From positions 62,001 through 126,000 of the forward strand of contig CABIZF010000006.1 of assembly GCA_902363135.1 (NCBI GenBank): DNA of 64,000 bases. The letters run 5' to 3'. Under the pieces are notes generated by a model. The model had not been told where the DNA came from. It was given only the letters and a program-made list of their open reading frames with translations, and did no database searches. Position 1 is the stretch's first letter. Every line of letters begins with the position of its first letter. Shown here piece after piece: positions 42,586-51,773 of the stretch. The translations under genes were made by a program, and so were the position numbers. This DNA comes from Lachnospiraceae bacterium (GTDB lineage: Bacteria > Bacillota > Clostridia > Lachnospirales > Lachnospiraceae).

Positions 42586-42607
42586 GAGAGATCCCATGGG
42601 ATCTCTC
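42586..42607 (-). terminator. Terminator after phoU
   Basis: GAGAGATCCCATGGGATCTCTC is a perfect 22-base palindrome followed on the minus strand by TTTATTATTTT. It lies 28 bases after the phoU stop and directly before the PhoP boxes of the next gene. Confidence 0.82.
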
Positions 42608-42635
42608 AGACTGAATTCCTTATTTCATTTTTGCT

Positions 42636-43319
42636 TTACTGCAGCACCGCAAACACATCATTGACCTCTTTCCCGCTCCGGTGTTTTCCGGTCAGGGAGA
42701 ACTCTACCCATTCCGCCACATTGGTCGCATGATCTCCGAGCCGCTCGTAATACTTCGCAATCATCAGAAGATCCAGGGTCTGGTCGTTTGTATAGATTTT
42801 CTCTGCCGAACACCGGCTGATCTCCTTGCGTACATTGATAAACAGCTCATCCAATACGTCATCCCGGTCGATCACCTCGCGCGCCATCTCTAGATCCTTC
42901 TGCACATAAGACTCCACACTGCGGTTAATCATATCCATTGCAATTTCCGCCATCTTTGCCAGATCGATATCCTTTGCCGGCACCTTGATGCTTCCGGTCT
43001 CCAGGATCTCAGCGATATCCGTCGCATGATCCCCGATCCGTTCCAGATCCGTGATCATTTTCAGCGCGGAGGAAATCAGACGCAGATCAGACGCTACCGG
43101 CTGCTGCTGTAAAAACAGCTGAATGCAGTCCGCCTCAATCCGGCGCTCCTTCGCATCTATCTCCCGCTCCAGTACATCAATCGCCTTTACCAGCTCTTCG
43201 CGTTCCTGTTCCGATACTAGCAGACGATAGGTCTTCTGAATTGCTTCCTCGCAGAGCATGCCCATCTCAAGCAGCTCTTTTTGCATCTGCTCCAGCTTTT
43301 TCAGATAATTGTCTCTCAT
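42636..43319 (-). CDS. phoU: Phosphate transport regulator PhoU
   Basis: 227 residues, two three-helix bundles each with a metal-site motif (DLERIGDHATDIAE and YERLGDHATNVAEW). PhoU links the Pst transporter to the sensor kinase and limits phosphate uptake. Starts 2 bases after the pstB stop, in the usual pstSCAB-phoU order. Ends with a clear terminator. Confidence 0.95.
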   Translation of the reverse strand: MRDNYLKKLEQMQKELLEMGMLCEEAIQKTYRLLVSEQEREELVKAIDVLEREIDAKERRIEADCIQLFLQQQPVASDLRLISSALKMITDLERIGDHATDIAEILETGSIKVPAKDIDLAKMAEIAMDMINRSVESYVQKDLEMAREVIDRDDVLDELFINVRKEISRCSAEKIYTNDQTLDLLMIAKYYERLGDHATNVAEWVEFSLTGKHRSGKEVNDVFAVLQ

Positions 43320-43321
43320 AA

Positions 43322-44071
43322 TCAGCCGAACCTCCCCGTGATATACTCCTCTGTTTTCTTATTCTTCGGCATAGAAAACAGTGCCATTGTATGATCGTAC
43401 TCCACGACCTCGCCGAGCAGAAAAAATGCCGTCATATCTGAAATACGGGATGCCTGCTGCATGTTATGGGTAACCATGACAATCGTATATTTTTTCTTCA
43501 GTTCCACCGCCAGATCCTCTATTCGTGCGGTAGAAATCGGATCCAGAGCCGAAGTCGGCTCGTCCATCAGAAGTACCTCCGGCTGCACTGCCAGTGCACG
43601 TGCAATACAGAGTCTCTGCTGCTGTCCGCCGGACATACCGAGTGCACTCTTTTTCAGACGGTCCTTGACCTCATCCCAGATCGCCGCATCGCGCAGCGCT
43701 TTCTCTACGATATCATCCAGCTTTGCTTTGCTGCGGATGCCATGCGTCCGCGGTCCGTAGGCAATATTATCGTAAATGCTCATCGGAAACGGATTCGGCT
43801 TCTGAAATACCATTCCGACCCGCTTTCGAAGCAGATTGACATCCATCGTTCCGTAAATATCCTCTCCATCAAGCAGCAGCTCTCCGGTAATTTTGCAGCC
43901 CTCGACCAGATCATTCATCCGGTTTAAGGATTTGAGCAGTGTAGATTTTCCGCAGCCGCTCGGCCCGATAAACGCCGTAATCTTATTTGCCGGAATTTCC
44001 AGGTTGATGTCCTTGAGCGCATGGAAATCTCCGTAATACAAATCTGTATGCTTTACATCTATTTTTCCCAT
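43322..44071 (-). CDS. pstB: Phosphate ABC transporter ATP-binding protein PstB
   Basis: 249 residues from the ATG at 44071, which fits the family start ([15 protein letters not shown]). An in-frame ATG at 44101 overlaps the pstA stop and has AAAGGACGT before it, so a 259-residue form is also possible. Walker [10 protein letters not shown], signature MSGGQQQR, Walker [12 protein letters not shown] and the H-loop VTHNM are all present. Drives high-affinity phosphate import with PstA and PstC. Confidence 0.95.
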   Translation of the reverse strand: MGKIDVKHTDLYYGDFHALKDINLEIPANKITAFIGPSGCGKSTLLKSLNRMNDLVEGCKITGELLLDGEDIYGTMDVNLLRKRVGMVFQKPNPFPMSIYDNIAYGPRTHGIRSKAKLDDIVEKALRDAAIWDEVKDRLKKSALGMSGGQQQRLCIARALAVQPEVLLMDEPTSALDPISTARIEDLAVELKKKYTIVMVTHNMQQASRISDMTAFFLLGEVVEYDHTMALFSMPKNKKTEEYITGRFG

Positions 44072-44093
44072 TCTTGTCTTTTCTCCCTTAACC

Positions 44094-45011
44094 TTAAGCA
44101 TTACGTCCTTTTGTCAGCTGCTTCGCAAGTAAATTGGAAATACCGTTCAGCACCAGCACAAATACAAGCAGTACCACCGCCGTTGCATATGCCTGATCCA
44201 TGTACAGACCCTCACTGGAAAGTACATACATATGAACTGCCAGCGTCCGGCCCGAGCCCATCAGATTCGGAATCTTTGCAACCGAACCTGCCGTATACAG
44301 AAGCGCTGCCGTCTCACCGACAATTCGTCCAGTCGCCAGAATGACTCCGGAGAGAATGCCGTGGATCGCCGTCGGCAATACTACGCGAAAAATGGTGCGC
44401 AGCTTTCCGGCTCCAAGTCCGAAGGATGCCTCCCGGTATGCATCCGGTACCGAAAGCAGTGCTTCCTCAGACGTGCGGATGATCAGCGGAAGAATCATAA
44501 TGACCAGCGTAAGTGCACCTGCCAGCAGGCAATAGCTCCACTTCAGAGCCGTACAGAAAAACAGCAGTCCGAACAGACCATATATAATAGAAGGAATTCC
44601 GGAAAGTGTCTCTGCCGTGATCCGGATCAGCTTTACAAGCCTGCTTCCTTTCTTCGCATATTCCACCAGATAAATGGCGGTGAATACGCCGAACGGAATC
44701 GCCATCAGAAGGGAAAGCGCCGTAATAATCAGTGTATTGACCAGTGCCGGCATCAGGGATGCATTCTCTGAATTATAGGTGAAAGAGAACAGCTCCGGCG
44801 AGAGATGACCGATTCCACGCACAAGAATAAATCCGACGAGAAACAGCATGATCAGCATCATCGCGATCCCGGAAAGCCAGACAAGCAGCTCTGTCAGCGC
44901 TGAAAACGGATGGCCGTTCCACTTCTTTATCCAGCGTGCAAATCCGGAGCTCTTTTCCTTGTTCTGCGGAGCAGACAGCACTCCTGCCCCATCGTTTTGA
45001 ATATTTGCCAT
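44094..45011 (-). CDS. pstA: Phosphate ABC transporter permease PstA
   Basis: 305 residues, six predicted membrane helices after a hydrophilic N-terminus of about 35 residues. The binding-protein-dependent permease EAA-type loop appears in [25 protein letters not shown], and [16 protein letters not shown] is typical PstA. Starts 23 bases after pstC and overlaps or nearly touches pstB. Confidence 0.94.
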   Translation of the reverse strand: MANIQNDGAGVLSAPQNKEKSSGFARWIKKWNGHPFSALTELLVWLSGIAMMLIMLFLVGFILVRGIGHLSPELFSFTYNSENASLMPALVNTLIITALSLLMAIPFGVFTAIYLVEYAKKGSRLVKLIRITAETLSGIPSIIYGLFGLLFFCTALKWSYCLLAGALTLVIMILPLIIRTSEEALLSVPDAYREASFGLGAGKLRTIFRVVLPTAIHGILSGVILATGRIVGETAALLYTAGSVAKIPNLMGSGRTLAVHMYVLSSEGLYMDQAYATAVVLLVFVLVLNGISNLLAKQLTKGRNA

Positions 45012-45034
45012 CGTTTACCAAACCTTTCTATTGA

Positions 45035-45892
45035 CTACTCTGCAATTGCCTTGCTCTTCAGTGCAGACACAAGCAGATTGATCAGCAGGATAAATACAAA
45101 GAGCACTACTCCGGTTGCAATCAGTGCCTCTCTGTGCAGGTCCGTCGCATAGCCCATCTCGATTACGATGTTCGCTGTCATCGTCCGCAGTCCCTTGAAC
45201 AGCCCCTGCGGCATCCAGGTCTGGTTGCCCGCTACCATGATGACTGCCATCGTCTCTCCGATCGACCGACCGATACCGAGCACGACTCCTGCCATGATTC
45301 CGGATTTTGCTGCCGGGAATACGGTGAAAAATACACTCCGTTCATGTGTCGCCCCGAGTGCCAGCGCACCCTCATAGTAGCTCGTCGGCACGCTGCGAAG
45401 CGCGGACTCCGCCACTCCGGTAACTGTCGGCATGATCATGATTCCAAGCAGAATCGATGCCGTCAGCATCGTACTTCCATCATGGCCGGTAAGTTCATTC
45501 ATCAGCGGGACGATCACGACAAGTCCGAAAAATCCATAGACGACTGACGGTACACCGGCCATCAGATTCACTGTCGTCTTGAAGATCGGATACAGCTTCT
45601 TCGGGCAGTAGAAGGCAAGAAACACAGCCAGCAAAAGCGCCGTCGGCACACCTACCACAATCGATCCGGCCGTCACATAAATACTGCCGAGAATGAACGG
45701 GAGAATGCCGTACAGATTATTGGACGGCTTCCATTTCTGCCCAAGCAGAAATTTTGTAATGCCGATCTCTCCAATTGCCGGAATTCCATTCCGGAACAAA
45801 AAGAGACAGATCAGCACAACTGCCAGTACTGACGCGCACGCTGCGATAAAAAACAGGACGTGCATCAGTTTTTCCACAATTCTTTGTCTCAT
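45035..45892 (-). CDS. pstC: Phosphate ABC transporter permease PstC
   Basis: 285 residues with six predicted helices. The EAA loop is in VPTSYYEGALALGATHERSVFFTVFP, and GIGRSIGETMAVIMVAGN is the PstC signature. Follows pstS after 82 bases, a gap long enough for partial attenuation between binding protein and membrane components, though no strong hairpin was found there. Confidence 0.94.
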   Translation of the reverse strand: MRQRIVEKLMHVLFFIAACASVLAVVLICLFLFRNGIPAIGEIGITKFLLGQKWKPSNNLYGILPFILGSIYVTAGSIVVGVPTALLLAVFLAFYCPKKLYPIFKTTVNLMAGVPSVVYGFFGLVVIVPLMNELTGHDGSTMLTASILLGIMIMPTVTGVAESALRSVPTSYYEGALALGATHERSVFFTVFPAAKSGIMAGVVLGIGRSIGETMAVIMVAGNQTWMPQGLFKGLRTMTANIVIEMGYATDLHREALIATGVVLFVFILLINLLVSALKSKAIAE

Positions 45893-45974
45893 AAATATCG
45901 GTTCCTCTCAGGTCCGTAGAAAAATGCCCCGCGCAACCGCAGGACATCTTTTTACAGGTTTGTCATTGACTGAA

Positions 45975-46829
45975 TTATTTCAGTTCTTCCCAGGTAGTGA
46001 TGTTGCCGGTGTAAATATCCTTTACCTGCTCACTTGTGAGTTCATCGATACCTGCATCGTTATTTACGATAACTGCAATACCATCCTTTGCGATAACGGT
46101 AGCGGTCAGGCCTGCTTCTGTCTCACTGTCCTTCAGGTCACGGGATGCCATTCCGATGTCGCACAGACCGTCGATTGCGGACTGCATACCAGTCGTAGAA
46201 TCGCTCTGCTGTACTTCGATGTCTACCTTGTCATTCACTGCTTTGTAAGCCTCTGCCAGCTTCTCCATGACCGGTGTTACAGAGGAAGATCCTGCTACAA
46301 CGACTTTTCCCTCTACGTCTGTACCCTGATACTCTGCCTCATCGCCAACGGAGATGTAACCGTTGTCTGTGATGACCTGCTGTCCTTCCTTGCTCATAAT
46401 GAAAGAAATAAAATCTGCTGCTGCATCACTTACCTCTGCGGTCGTTGCAATGTTGAACGGACGAACAACCTTGTAGCTGCCATTCTCAATATTCTCAGCC
46501 GTTGCCTCTGCCCCGTCAATCTTGACTGCCTTTACGGTATCATTCAGAGATCCAAGGGAGATATATCCGATCGCATTGACATCCTTCTCTACGGTTCCGA
46601 GCATTACGGAAGTGCTGTTCGTGATCTTGGCTGCCTCTGTTGTGTTATCTACTTTATTGCCATCTGCATCCTTTTCCTCTACGCCAAACAGTTCGATGAA
46701 AGCTCCTCTTGTACCAGAACCATCTTCTCTGGATACGACGGTAATGTCACCCTCTGCTGCTGCCATTGCTGTCATTCCGATGCTTGCTGTCATAAGTGCT
46801 GCCATTGCTACTGCTACTGATTTCTTCAT
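45975..46829 (-). CDS. pstS: Phosphate-binding protein PstS, circularly permuted, not a lipoprotein
   Basis: 284 residues. A cleavable signal peptide (MKKSVAVAMAALM...AMAAAEG) without a lipobox Cys. The mature chain starts with the segment that is normally the second half (VVSREDGSGTRGAFIEL, then AIGYISLGSL and SFIMSKEGQQVI) and only after about residue 175 continues with the normally first half (VVVAGSSSVTPVMEKL, QQSDSTTGMQ, DIGMASRDLKD, LTSEQVKDIYTGNITTWEEL), where it ends. Phosphate-contact loops of both halves are intact. High-affinity Pi capture outside the membrane. PhoP boxes precede it. Confidence 0.93.
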   Translation of the reverse strand: MKKSVAVAMAALMTASIGMTAMAAAEGDITVVSREDGSGTRGAFIELFGVEEKDADGNKVDNTTEAAKITNSTSVMLGTVEKDVNAIGYISLGSLNDTVKAVKIDGAEATAENIENGSYKVVRPFNIATTAEVSDAAADFISFIMSKEGQQVITDNGYISVGDEAEYQGTDVEGKVVVAGSSSVTPVMEKLAEAYKAVNDKVDIEVQQSDSTTGMQSAIDGLCDIGMASRDLKDSETEAGLTATVIAKDGIAVIVNNDAGIDELTSEQVKDIYTGNITTWEELK

Positions 46830-46908
46830 AATGTTCTCCTTTTCCTGCGCTTCTTCTATTCTTTCTTTGCGCGCTTCCCTGTAACTATTTCTCTTTGTTA
46901 CATGCGGT

Positions 46909-46974
46909 ATTGTAACGGAGCAATGTAAAATGTAAAACGTGGCGTATGTAAAATGAGGGTAAATTCACCGTAAA
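46909..46974 (-). promoter_or_regulatory. PhoP-box array and promoter of pstS
   Basis: On the minus strand TTTACG (46969-46974), TTTACC (46958-46963) and TTTACA (46947-46952) are spaced exactly 11 bases, with two more TTTACA at 46931-46936 and 46924-46929. A -10 TACAAT follows at 46909-46914 without an independent -35. This is the classic arrangement for activation by phosphorylated PhoP/PhoB under phosphate starvation. Confidence 0.82.
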
Positions 46975-47066
46975 CGTGCCATCTGTTTTTTACTACTTGA
47001 CATTCTGCCGCAAACCTTTCAATATAGAAGATACTTGTATTTTTGTTAATAAAAAGGAGTTCATTT

Positions 47067-47987
47067 ATGTACTATTTTGTCGTGAATCCTGTTTCCGGAT
47101 GCGGAAAGGGAAAGAAGATATGGAACACAATAAAAAAAGAGCTGGATCAGCTCTCTGTTGAATATAAAGCGTTTCTTTTACGTCAGAAAGGGGAAGCGCG
47201 CACCATTGCCGCCTCTCTTTCCGCGCTTACGCAGCCGTTTACGCTCGTAGTCGTCGGCGGAGACGGAACATTGAATGAAGTCATCGGAGGACTTTCTTCC
47301 TTTATAAATGTGACACTCGGCTGTATTCCGACCGGCAGCGGCAATGACTTTGTACGTGGGCTGAATCTGGAAAAGGATCCGCTCACAGCCCTGCATCAGA
47401 TTTTACATCCACAGAAGCTGCGCCGGCTCAAGATCGGACAGACCATTTCTCCCTCCGGATGTCGAAGCGCGTTCTGTGTCAGCTCCGGCATCGGATTTGA
47501 CGCAGCAGTCTGCAACGGAGCTTACCGCTCCGGCATGAAGGACATGCTGAATTGGTTTCACCTTGGCAAGCTTGTCTACACCGGCACTGCCCTGAAGCAG
47601 CTCTTTACCTCCCGGCTCTGTCCGATGAAGCTGACGCTTGATGACGGACAGGAGCTTGTCTACCCGCATACATTTTTCGCAGCTGTGATGAATCTCCCGT
47701 ATGAAGGCGGCGGCTTCAGGTTCGCACCGGATGCTGACCCGTGCAGCGATCGCTTTACGCTCTGTATCGCTGAAGGGCTCTCCAAGCCGCGGATCCTCTC
47801 GATCCTTCCGCTCGCCTTTTCGGGCAGGCATGTCGGAAAGCCCGGCATCCATCTCATCACCTGCAAACGGGTGGTGATCCAAACCGGCCATCCGCTGTGC
47901 GTACATACCGACGGAGAAATCTTCGGATTTCATGAGGAAGTAACATTCGAAGCACATCCGGAACGATTAAATGTGATCGTGGCATAA
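47067..47987 (+). CDS. Diacylglycerol kinase-family lipid kinase
   Basis: 306 residues from the ATG at 47067 (AAAGGAG eight bases upstream; an ATG at 47043 lacks a site). N-terminal domain with the nucleotide motif VVGGDGTLNEVI and PTGSGNDFVRGL, C-terminal beta-sandwich with GGGFRFAPDADP. Related to DgkB/YegS kinases that phosphorylate diacylglycerol or related lipids at the membrane. Transcribed divergently from pstS and convergently with the glycosyltransferase gene. A TTGACA occurs at 46997-47002 upstream, but the -10 is weak. Confidence 0.9.
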   Translation: MYYFVVNPVSGCGKGKKIWNTIKKELDQLSVEYKAFLLRQKGEARTIAASLSALTQPFTLVVVGGDGTLNEVIGGLSSFINVTLGCIPTGSGNDFVRGLNLEKDPLTALHQILHPQKLRRLKIGQTISPSGCRSAFCVSSGIGFDAAVCNGAYRSGMKDMLNWFHLGKLVYTGTALKQLFTSRLCPMKLTLDDGQELVYPHTFFAAVMNLPYEGGGFRFAPDADPCSDRFTLCIAEGLSKPRILSILPLAFSGRHVGKPGIHLITCKRVVIQTGHPLCVHTDGEIFGFHEEVTFEAHPERLNVIVA

Positions 47988-47990
47988 AGT

Positions 47991-48039
47991 AAGTATTCCC
48001 CCACTTAGTGCTCCGCGCACTTGAAGCGGGGGAATGCTT
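47991..48039. terminator. Bidirectional hairpin (family-2 repeat) between convergent genes
   Basis: AAGTATTCCCCCA pairs with CGGGGGAATGCTT (48027-48039); inner bases resemble the family-2 core (cttagtgctccgcgcacttgaag). Sits 4 bases after the lipid kinase stop and 9 before the glycosyltransferase stop, so it probably ends both transcripts. Confidence 0.7.
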
Positions 48040-48047
48040 ATCTGCGT

Positions 48048-49070
48048 TCAGTTAAATCCCACAAATTTCTGTGCTGCCTTATAGCCGAGGATCGTCGCTC
48101 TTCTTCCGAACCGGCCCGGAAGGTTCATGAGGATACCGAGCAGACCGGCCCGCAGCTTCTTATAATCCTCTGCGTCATGCTCCTTCAGATATGCCCAGAT
48201 GTCCGCCTTCTTTGCGAGTGCCTCCTTGGATCCGTCAAGGATCAGCATCATGGATGTCACCATCATGATTTTACTTAAGTAGATCAGCATATATTTTTTC
48301 AGATGTGGATCCTTCGTTGAAAAATCCTGCTCACCCATGACGTCAATCATGATCTTATTCACACGGATCTGCTGATCAATCCGGCCGATCATAACCTTCT
48401 CATTGACAGACTGATCGTCTCTTCCGATGAAGTAATGGTAAAGATTCTCATCCATATAGTAAAGCTTTTCCACATATGGGAACGGCTGGAACGCAAAAAT
48501 ATTGTCCACATAAAACGTATGCTTCGGCAGCTCCAGGTGACAGTCCTTCAGCATCTGGGTGCGATAAAAAATATTATGCATCAGAATATACTGCGTCTCA
48601 TGCAGATGTCCCATCCTCTCCCAGCCAAACACCTCATTGACCGGAAAGGCATTCTTAAACCGCATCAGCTTCTTGTGCTTCGCACCGACCTTATCATAGA
48701 CAAAATTTGCCAGCAGCATGTCCACACCGCCGGACTCCTCGAGCTCCTTCATCTTTTCCATAATGCGTATCAGAGACTTTGTATTCACCCAGTCGTCACT
48801 GTCTACGACCTTGTAATAGCGTCCTGTCGCGTTGCGCAATCCGGCATTGACTGCCTCACCATGACCGCCGTTTTCCTGATGTACCGCCCGGATGATCTCC
48901 GGATAGCGGGCCGCGTAAGCATCTGCGATCTGTGGCGTGCGATCCTTTGTGGAACCGTCATCCACGATGAGTATCTCCAGCTCCTCTCCTGCCGGAAGCA
49001 TCGACTTGATACATTTTTCCATATATGCCTCCGAGTTATAGCACGGAATTGCAATCGTAAGAATTTTCAT
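48048..49070 (-). CDS. Family 2 glycosyltransferase
   Basis: 340 residues from the ATG at 49070 (GGGAG site). GT-A fold with TIAIPCYNSEAYMEKCI at the start, the nucleotide-binding VDDGSTKDRT, ENGGHGEAVNAGL and the DSDDW metal motif (about residues 90-94). The C-terminal 120 residues include two hydrophobic stretches but no clear transmembrane helices. Probably adds a sugar to a surface polysaccharide or lipid; acceptor unknown. Overlaps the mutY end by 35 bases, an odd pairing with a repair gene that suggests simple co-transcription. Confidence 0.88.
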   Translation of the reverse strand: MKILTIAIPCYNSEAYMEKCIKSMLPAGEELEILIVDDGSTKDRTPQIADAYAARYPEIIRAVHQENGGHGEAVNAGLRNATGRYYKVVDSDDWVNTKSLIRIMEKMKELEESGGVDMLLANFVYDKVGAKHKKLMRFKNAFPVNEVFGWERMGHLHETQYILMHNIFYRTQMLKDCHLELPKHTFYVDNIFAFQPFPYVEKLYYMDENLYHYFIGRDDQSVNEKVMIGRIDQQIRVNKIMIDVMGEQDFSTKDPHLKKYMLIYLSKIMMVTSMMLILDGSKEALAKKADIWAYLKEHDAEDYKKLRAGLLGILMNLPGRFGRRATILGYKAAQKFVGFN

Positions 49071-50247
49071 TTTTATCTCCCTTTTCTCTTTGTATCCTTC
49101 CGCAGGCCAACTCCAATCTGTTTCTAACAGTAGTTTCACCCGCCTCATCAAACTTCTCCTGTCCAAGCAGTATATCCAACGAAGTGACATACGCGGCAAA
49201 TGCCGCCGGGATCGGATAATCCCGTTCCGTACGTGACGGCTCGACAAAGAGCAGCTCCTGTGCATTTCCAAGCGGTGTGTGCGCTTCCCTGGCATCTGCA
49301 TCTTCTACCAGCACCAGATACCCCTGCATCTGCCACTCAATATGACTGAATATATGCTTCGCCTCCGGCAGCGGATGTATCCGGATCGGCGAAAATCCCA
49401 TCCGGCGTACCGCCTTCAGCGCCTCATCCGTGCTAAGATGCCCTTCCGCATTCGGCAGCTCATACAATCCGGCCAGCAATCCCTTCTTCGGTCGTTTCTG
49501 AATGACCGCCCGCTCCGTATCCCGAATCACAAGTACCGTACGCGCCTCTATGCGGCGCGGCTTCTTCGGTGCCTTCACCGGAATCTCTGTCCAGCTTCCA
49601 TCCGCACCGGACAGGCAGAGCTGCCGTACCGGACAGGCAGCACAGTCCGGCGCACCATTTGGTGCGCAGACCGTCGCTCCAAGCTCCATCATCGCCTGAT
49701 TGAATGCCCCCGGGTGCTCCTTTGGTATCACCTGCCGCAGATCTGCCTCTACTTCCTTTTTGACGGACTGCTTCGTGATATCCGCCCGACTCTCACAAAT
49801 GCGGGTTACGACGCGCAGGACATTGCCGTCCACCGCCGGAGCAGCCTCTCCTCCTGCGATGGAAGCAATCGCACCTGCGGTATAGCTGCCAATCCCCGGA
49901 AGCGTAAGCAGTGTCTCATAATCAACCGGCATCACACCGTCATACTGTTCACAGATCATCCGGGCCGCCTTTTGCATATTCCGGACGCGGCTGTAATAGC
50001 CAAGTCCTTCCCAAAGCTTTAAAAGCCGATCCTCCGGGCAGGCCGCCAGATCTGTCACATCCGGCAACGCCTCCATAAAGCGCGCATAAAACGGTTTGAC
50101 CGCCTCGACTCTCGTCTGCTGCAGCATGATCTCAGACACCCACACCCGGTACGCCGTCGGCCGGATACGCCACGGCAAATCCCGCGCATGCTCTGCAAAC
50201 CAGGTAAGCAGTGGAGCTGTGATCTGTTGTAATCGTTCTTTATCCAT
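49036..50247 (-). CDS. mutY: A/G-specific adenine glycosylase MutY
   Basis: 403 residues from the ATG at 50247 (AAAGGAATACGA before it). HhH-GPD fold with catalytic Glu in LQQTRVE, helix-hairpin-helix LPGIGSYTAGAI, catalytic Asp in AVDGNVLRV, and a [4Fe-4S] cluster with Cys spacing C-x7-C-x2-C-x5-C (CAPNGAPDCAACPVRQLC). The C-terminal NUDIX-like domain (about 240-370) recognises 8-oxoG. Removes adenine opposite 8-oxoguanine. The frame is open further upstream but without a site. Confidence 0.94.
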   Translation of the reverse strand: MDKERLQQITAPLLTWFAEHARDLPWRIRPTAYRVWVSEIMLQQTRVEAVKPFYARFMEALPDVTDLAACPEDRLLKLWEGLGYYSRVRNMQKAARMICEQYDGVMPVDYETLLTLPGIGSYTAGAIASIAGGEAAPAVDGNVLRVVTRICESRADITKQSVKKEVEADLRQVIPKEHPGAFNQAMMELGATVCAPNGAPDCAACPVRQLCLSGADGSWTEIPVKAPKKPRRIEARTVLVIRDTERAVIQKRPKKGLLAGLYELPNAEGHLSTDEALKAVRRMGFSPIRIHPLPEAKHIFSHIEWQMQGYLVLVEDADAREAHTPLGNAQELLFVEPSRTERDYPIPAAFAAYVTSLDILLGQEKFDEAGETTVRNRLELACGRIQREKGDKNENSYDCNSVL

Positions 50248-50325
50248 TCGTATTCCTTTACTAAAGATATAAAAGCAGTTTTTTTGCATTGCCCTGCCAT
50301 TCAGTATAACAGATGATCTTTTCCC

Positions 50326-50364
50326 AGGCAAGCATGAAACGCATAACCTTTTGACCCTAGTATC
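50326..50364 (-). repeat. Family-1 repeat fragment, copy D
   Basis: Inverted partial copy (gcaagcatgaaacgcata then ccttttgaccctagtatc), covering about one arm of the hairpin. It abuts the stop of the SPOR amidase gene. Confidence 0.6.
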
Positions 50365-50365
50365 T

Positions 50366-51154
50366 TCACATTGCAAGAAACGTCGAATATCCCTGGTCCC
50401 GCAGTGTTTTCTCCATCTGCACCGCATTATCAAGCTTCCGGTACGCCCCTACCTGCACCTTGTAAAGGCCATCCTCCAGCAAAATGTAGGCCGGGAAGCC
50501 CTGGCTTTGGAGCCGCCGGAGCAGGTTCTCCGCATATGCCCAGTTACGGTAGGCCCCGGTCTGTACCCGATACCGCTTTTCTGCCGGAGTTTCATCCTCC
50601 TGCTGCTCTAGCTGCAGTAGTCCATCCTCCCCCAGCGTCTTCAATACCCCGTCTGCGATTGCCTCCGCGATCGCCCCGAACCGCTCGTCAAAGAGCTCAT
50701 TGTCTGCAGCTGTATTCAGGAACCCTGCTTCCACAAGCACCGCCGGCATTTTACTCCTTTTTAAAATGATAAGATTCGGGCGCTCCTTCACGCCAAGGTT
50801 CCGAAATCCCACCTTCTCCAGTTCACTGTTAATATTTTCCGCCAGCTGTACCTTCCTTCCCTGTTTATTGTACACAAGCGACTCCACACCGGAATACTGA
50901 TCCGGTTCCGGACTGGAATTCCGATGAATCGAGATCAGAAAATCTCCGCCATCCCGGTTTGCGATCTGTGCTTTTTCAAACGGTGTGTCGTATACATCAT
51001 CGGTCCGTGTGTACACGACATCCACACCATTTTTCTTCAAAATATCCCCCACAGCCAGTGCCAGATTCAGTGTATCGTTTTTTTCCATCCGTCCTTCATG
51101 TATCGCTCCCGGATCCATTCCGCCATGTCCTGCATCAATAATGACCTTTGCCAT
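50366..51154 (-). CDS. N-acetylmuramoyl-L-alanine amidase with SPOR domain (CwlC-like)
   Basis: 262 residues from the ATG at 51154 (GGGAG seven bases upstream; the ATG at 51160 is too close to it). Amidase_3 domain (1 to about 178): zinc ligands in IIDAGHGGMD, EKND (Glu), SIHRNSS and the catalytic Glu in VEAGFLN. The C-terminal SPOR domain (about 195-262) has two repeats, YRVQTGAYRNWAYAE and YKVQVGAYRKLDNA, which bind denuded glycan. No signal peptide, as in Bacillus CwlC, a mother-cell lytic enzyme of sporulation; a role in spore release or autolysis is inferred. Confidence 0.9.
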   Translation of the reverse strand: MAKVIIDAGHGGMDPGAIHEGRMEKNDTLNLALAVGDILKKNGVDVVYTRTDDVYDTPFEKAQIANRDGGDFLISIHRNSSPEPDQYSGVESLVYNKQGRKVQLAENINSELEKVGFRNLGVKERPNLIILKRSKMPAVLVEAGFLNTAADNELFDERFGAIAEAIADGVLKTLGEDGLLQLEQQEDETPAEKRYRVQTGAYRNWAYAENLLRRLQSQGFPAYILLEDGLYKVQVGAYRKLDNAVQMEKTLRDQGYSTFLAM

Positions 51155-51249
51155 ATTCATTCTCCCGCAGCTTTCCTTCCTCTTATTATATGCTGCTGTT
51201 TATCTTCTGTTGAAATTGTACAAAATCACTATTTTAGCGCAGATTTCAG

Positions 51250-51278
51250 TTGACGTGATAAGCGAACTGCTTTATAAT
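51250..51278 (+). promoter_or_regulatory. Predicted promoter of the BlaI-type regulator
   Basis: TTGACG (51250-51255), 17-base spacer, TATAAT (51273-51278). Downstream, TTAACTAGATAGCTAA (51304-51319) is a near-palindrome that could be the operator for autoregulation. Confidence 0.7.
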
Positions 51279-51352
51279 CATTTTAATCTATGTTGTCCTT
51301 CATTAACTAGATAGCTAACAGGATGGACCAGATTACAGAGGAGGACTTTGGA

Positions 51353-51754
51353 ATGCCTAAGAATGTATTCAACGATGTATTTATTTTATCAGAAAAACAG
51401 GAGCAGCTCATGGAGATCCTGTGGAAGAGCGATAAGTCGCTCACGAGCATGGATATCATGCAGATTCTGAATGATCCGCATGCAGACTACACTTACGTAG
51501 TTCGGATGCTTTCTCTTCTTGAGAAAAATCATATGATCTCAGAGGTCGGCACCGTACCAAGCGGCAAGAAGCGCGCACGTCTCTTCGTCCCGGCACTGAC
51601 CCGTCAGCAGTATGCAGTACGTCTGGCACTTGCTTCCGGCATCACACGGGAGGATGTTCCGGAGGTCGCTTCCGCACTGATTCAGGAAGTATATGGCTTC
51701 GGTCCGGAATTCGGAGAAAAGCTGAATGCCCTGATCGCTTCCAGTACACAGTAA
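51353..51754 (+). CDS. BlaI/MecI-family transcriptional repressor, orphan
   Basis: 133 residues from the ATG at 51353 (GAGGAGGACTTTGGA site; an ATG at 51323 lacks one). Winged helix-turn-helix (about 10-80) with SEKQEQLMEILWKSD, TYVVRMLSLLEKNHMI and KRARLFVPAL, followed by a dimerisation tail. BlaI-type repressors are usually inactivated by a BlaR1 sensor peptidase; no such gene is adjacent, so the signal and targets are unknown. It is one of only three plus-strand genes and ends at a bidirectional terminator shared with udk. Confidence 0.85.
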   Translation: MPKNVFNDVFILSEKQEQLMEILWKSDKSLTSMDIMQILNDPHADYTYVVRMLSLLEKNHMISEVGTVPSGKKRARLFVPALTRQQYAVRLALASGITREDVPEVASALIQEVYGFGPEFGEKLNALIASSTQ

Positions 51755-51773
51755 TTACACAGATGCTGAAGTC

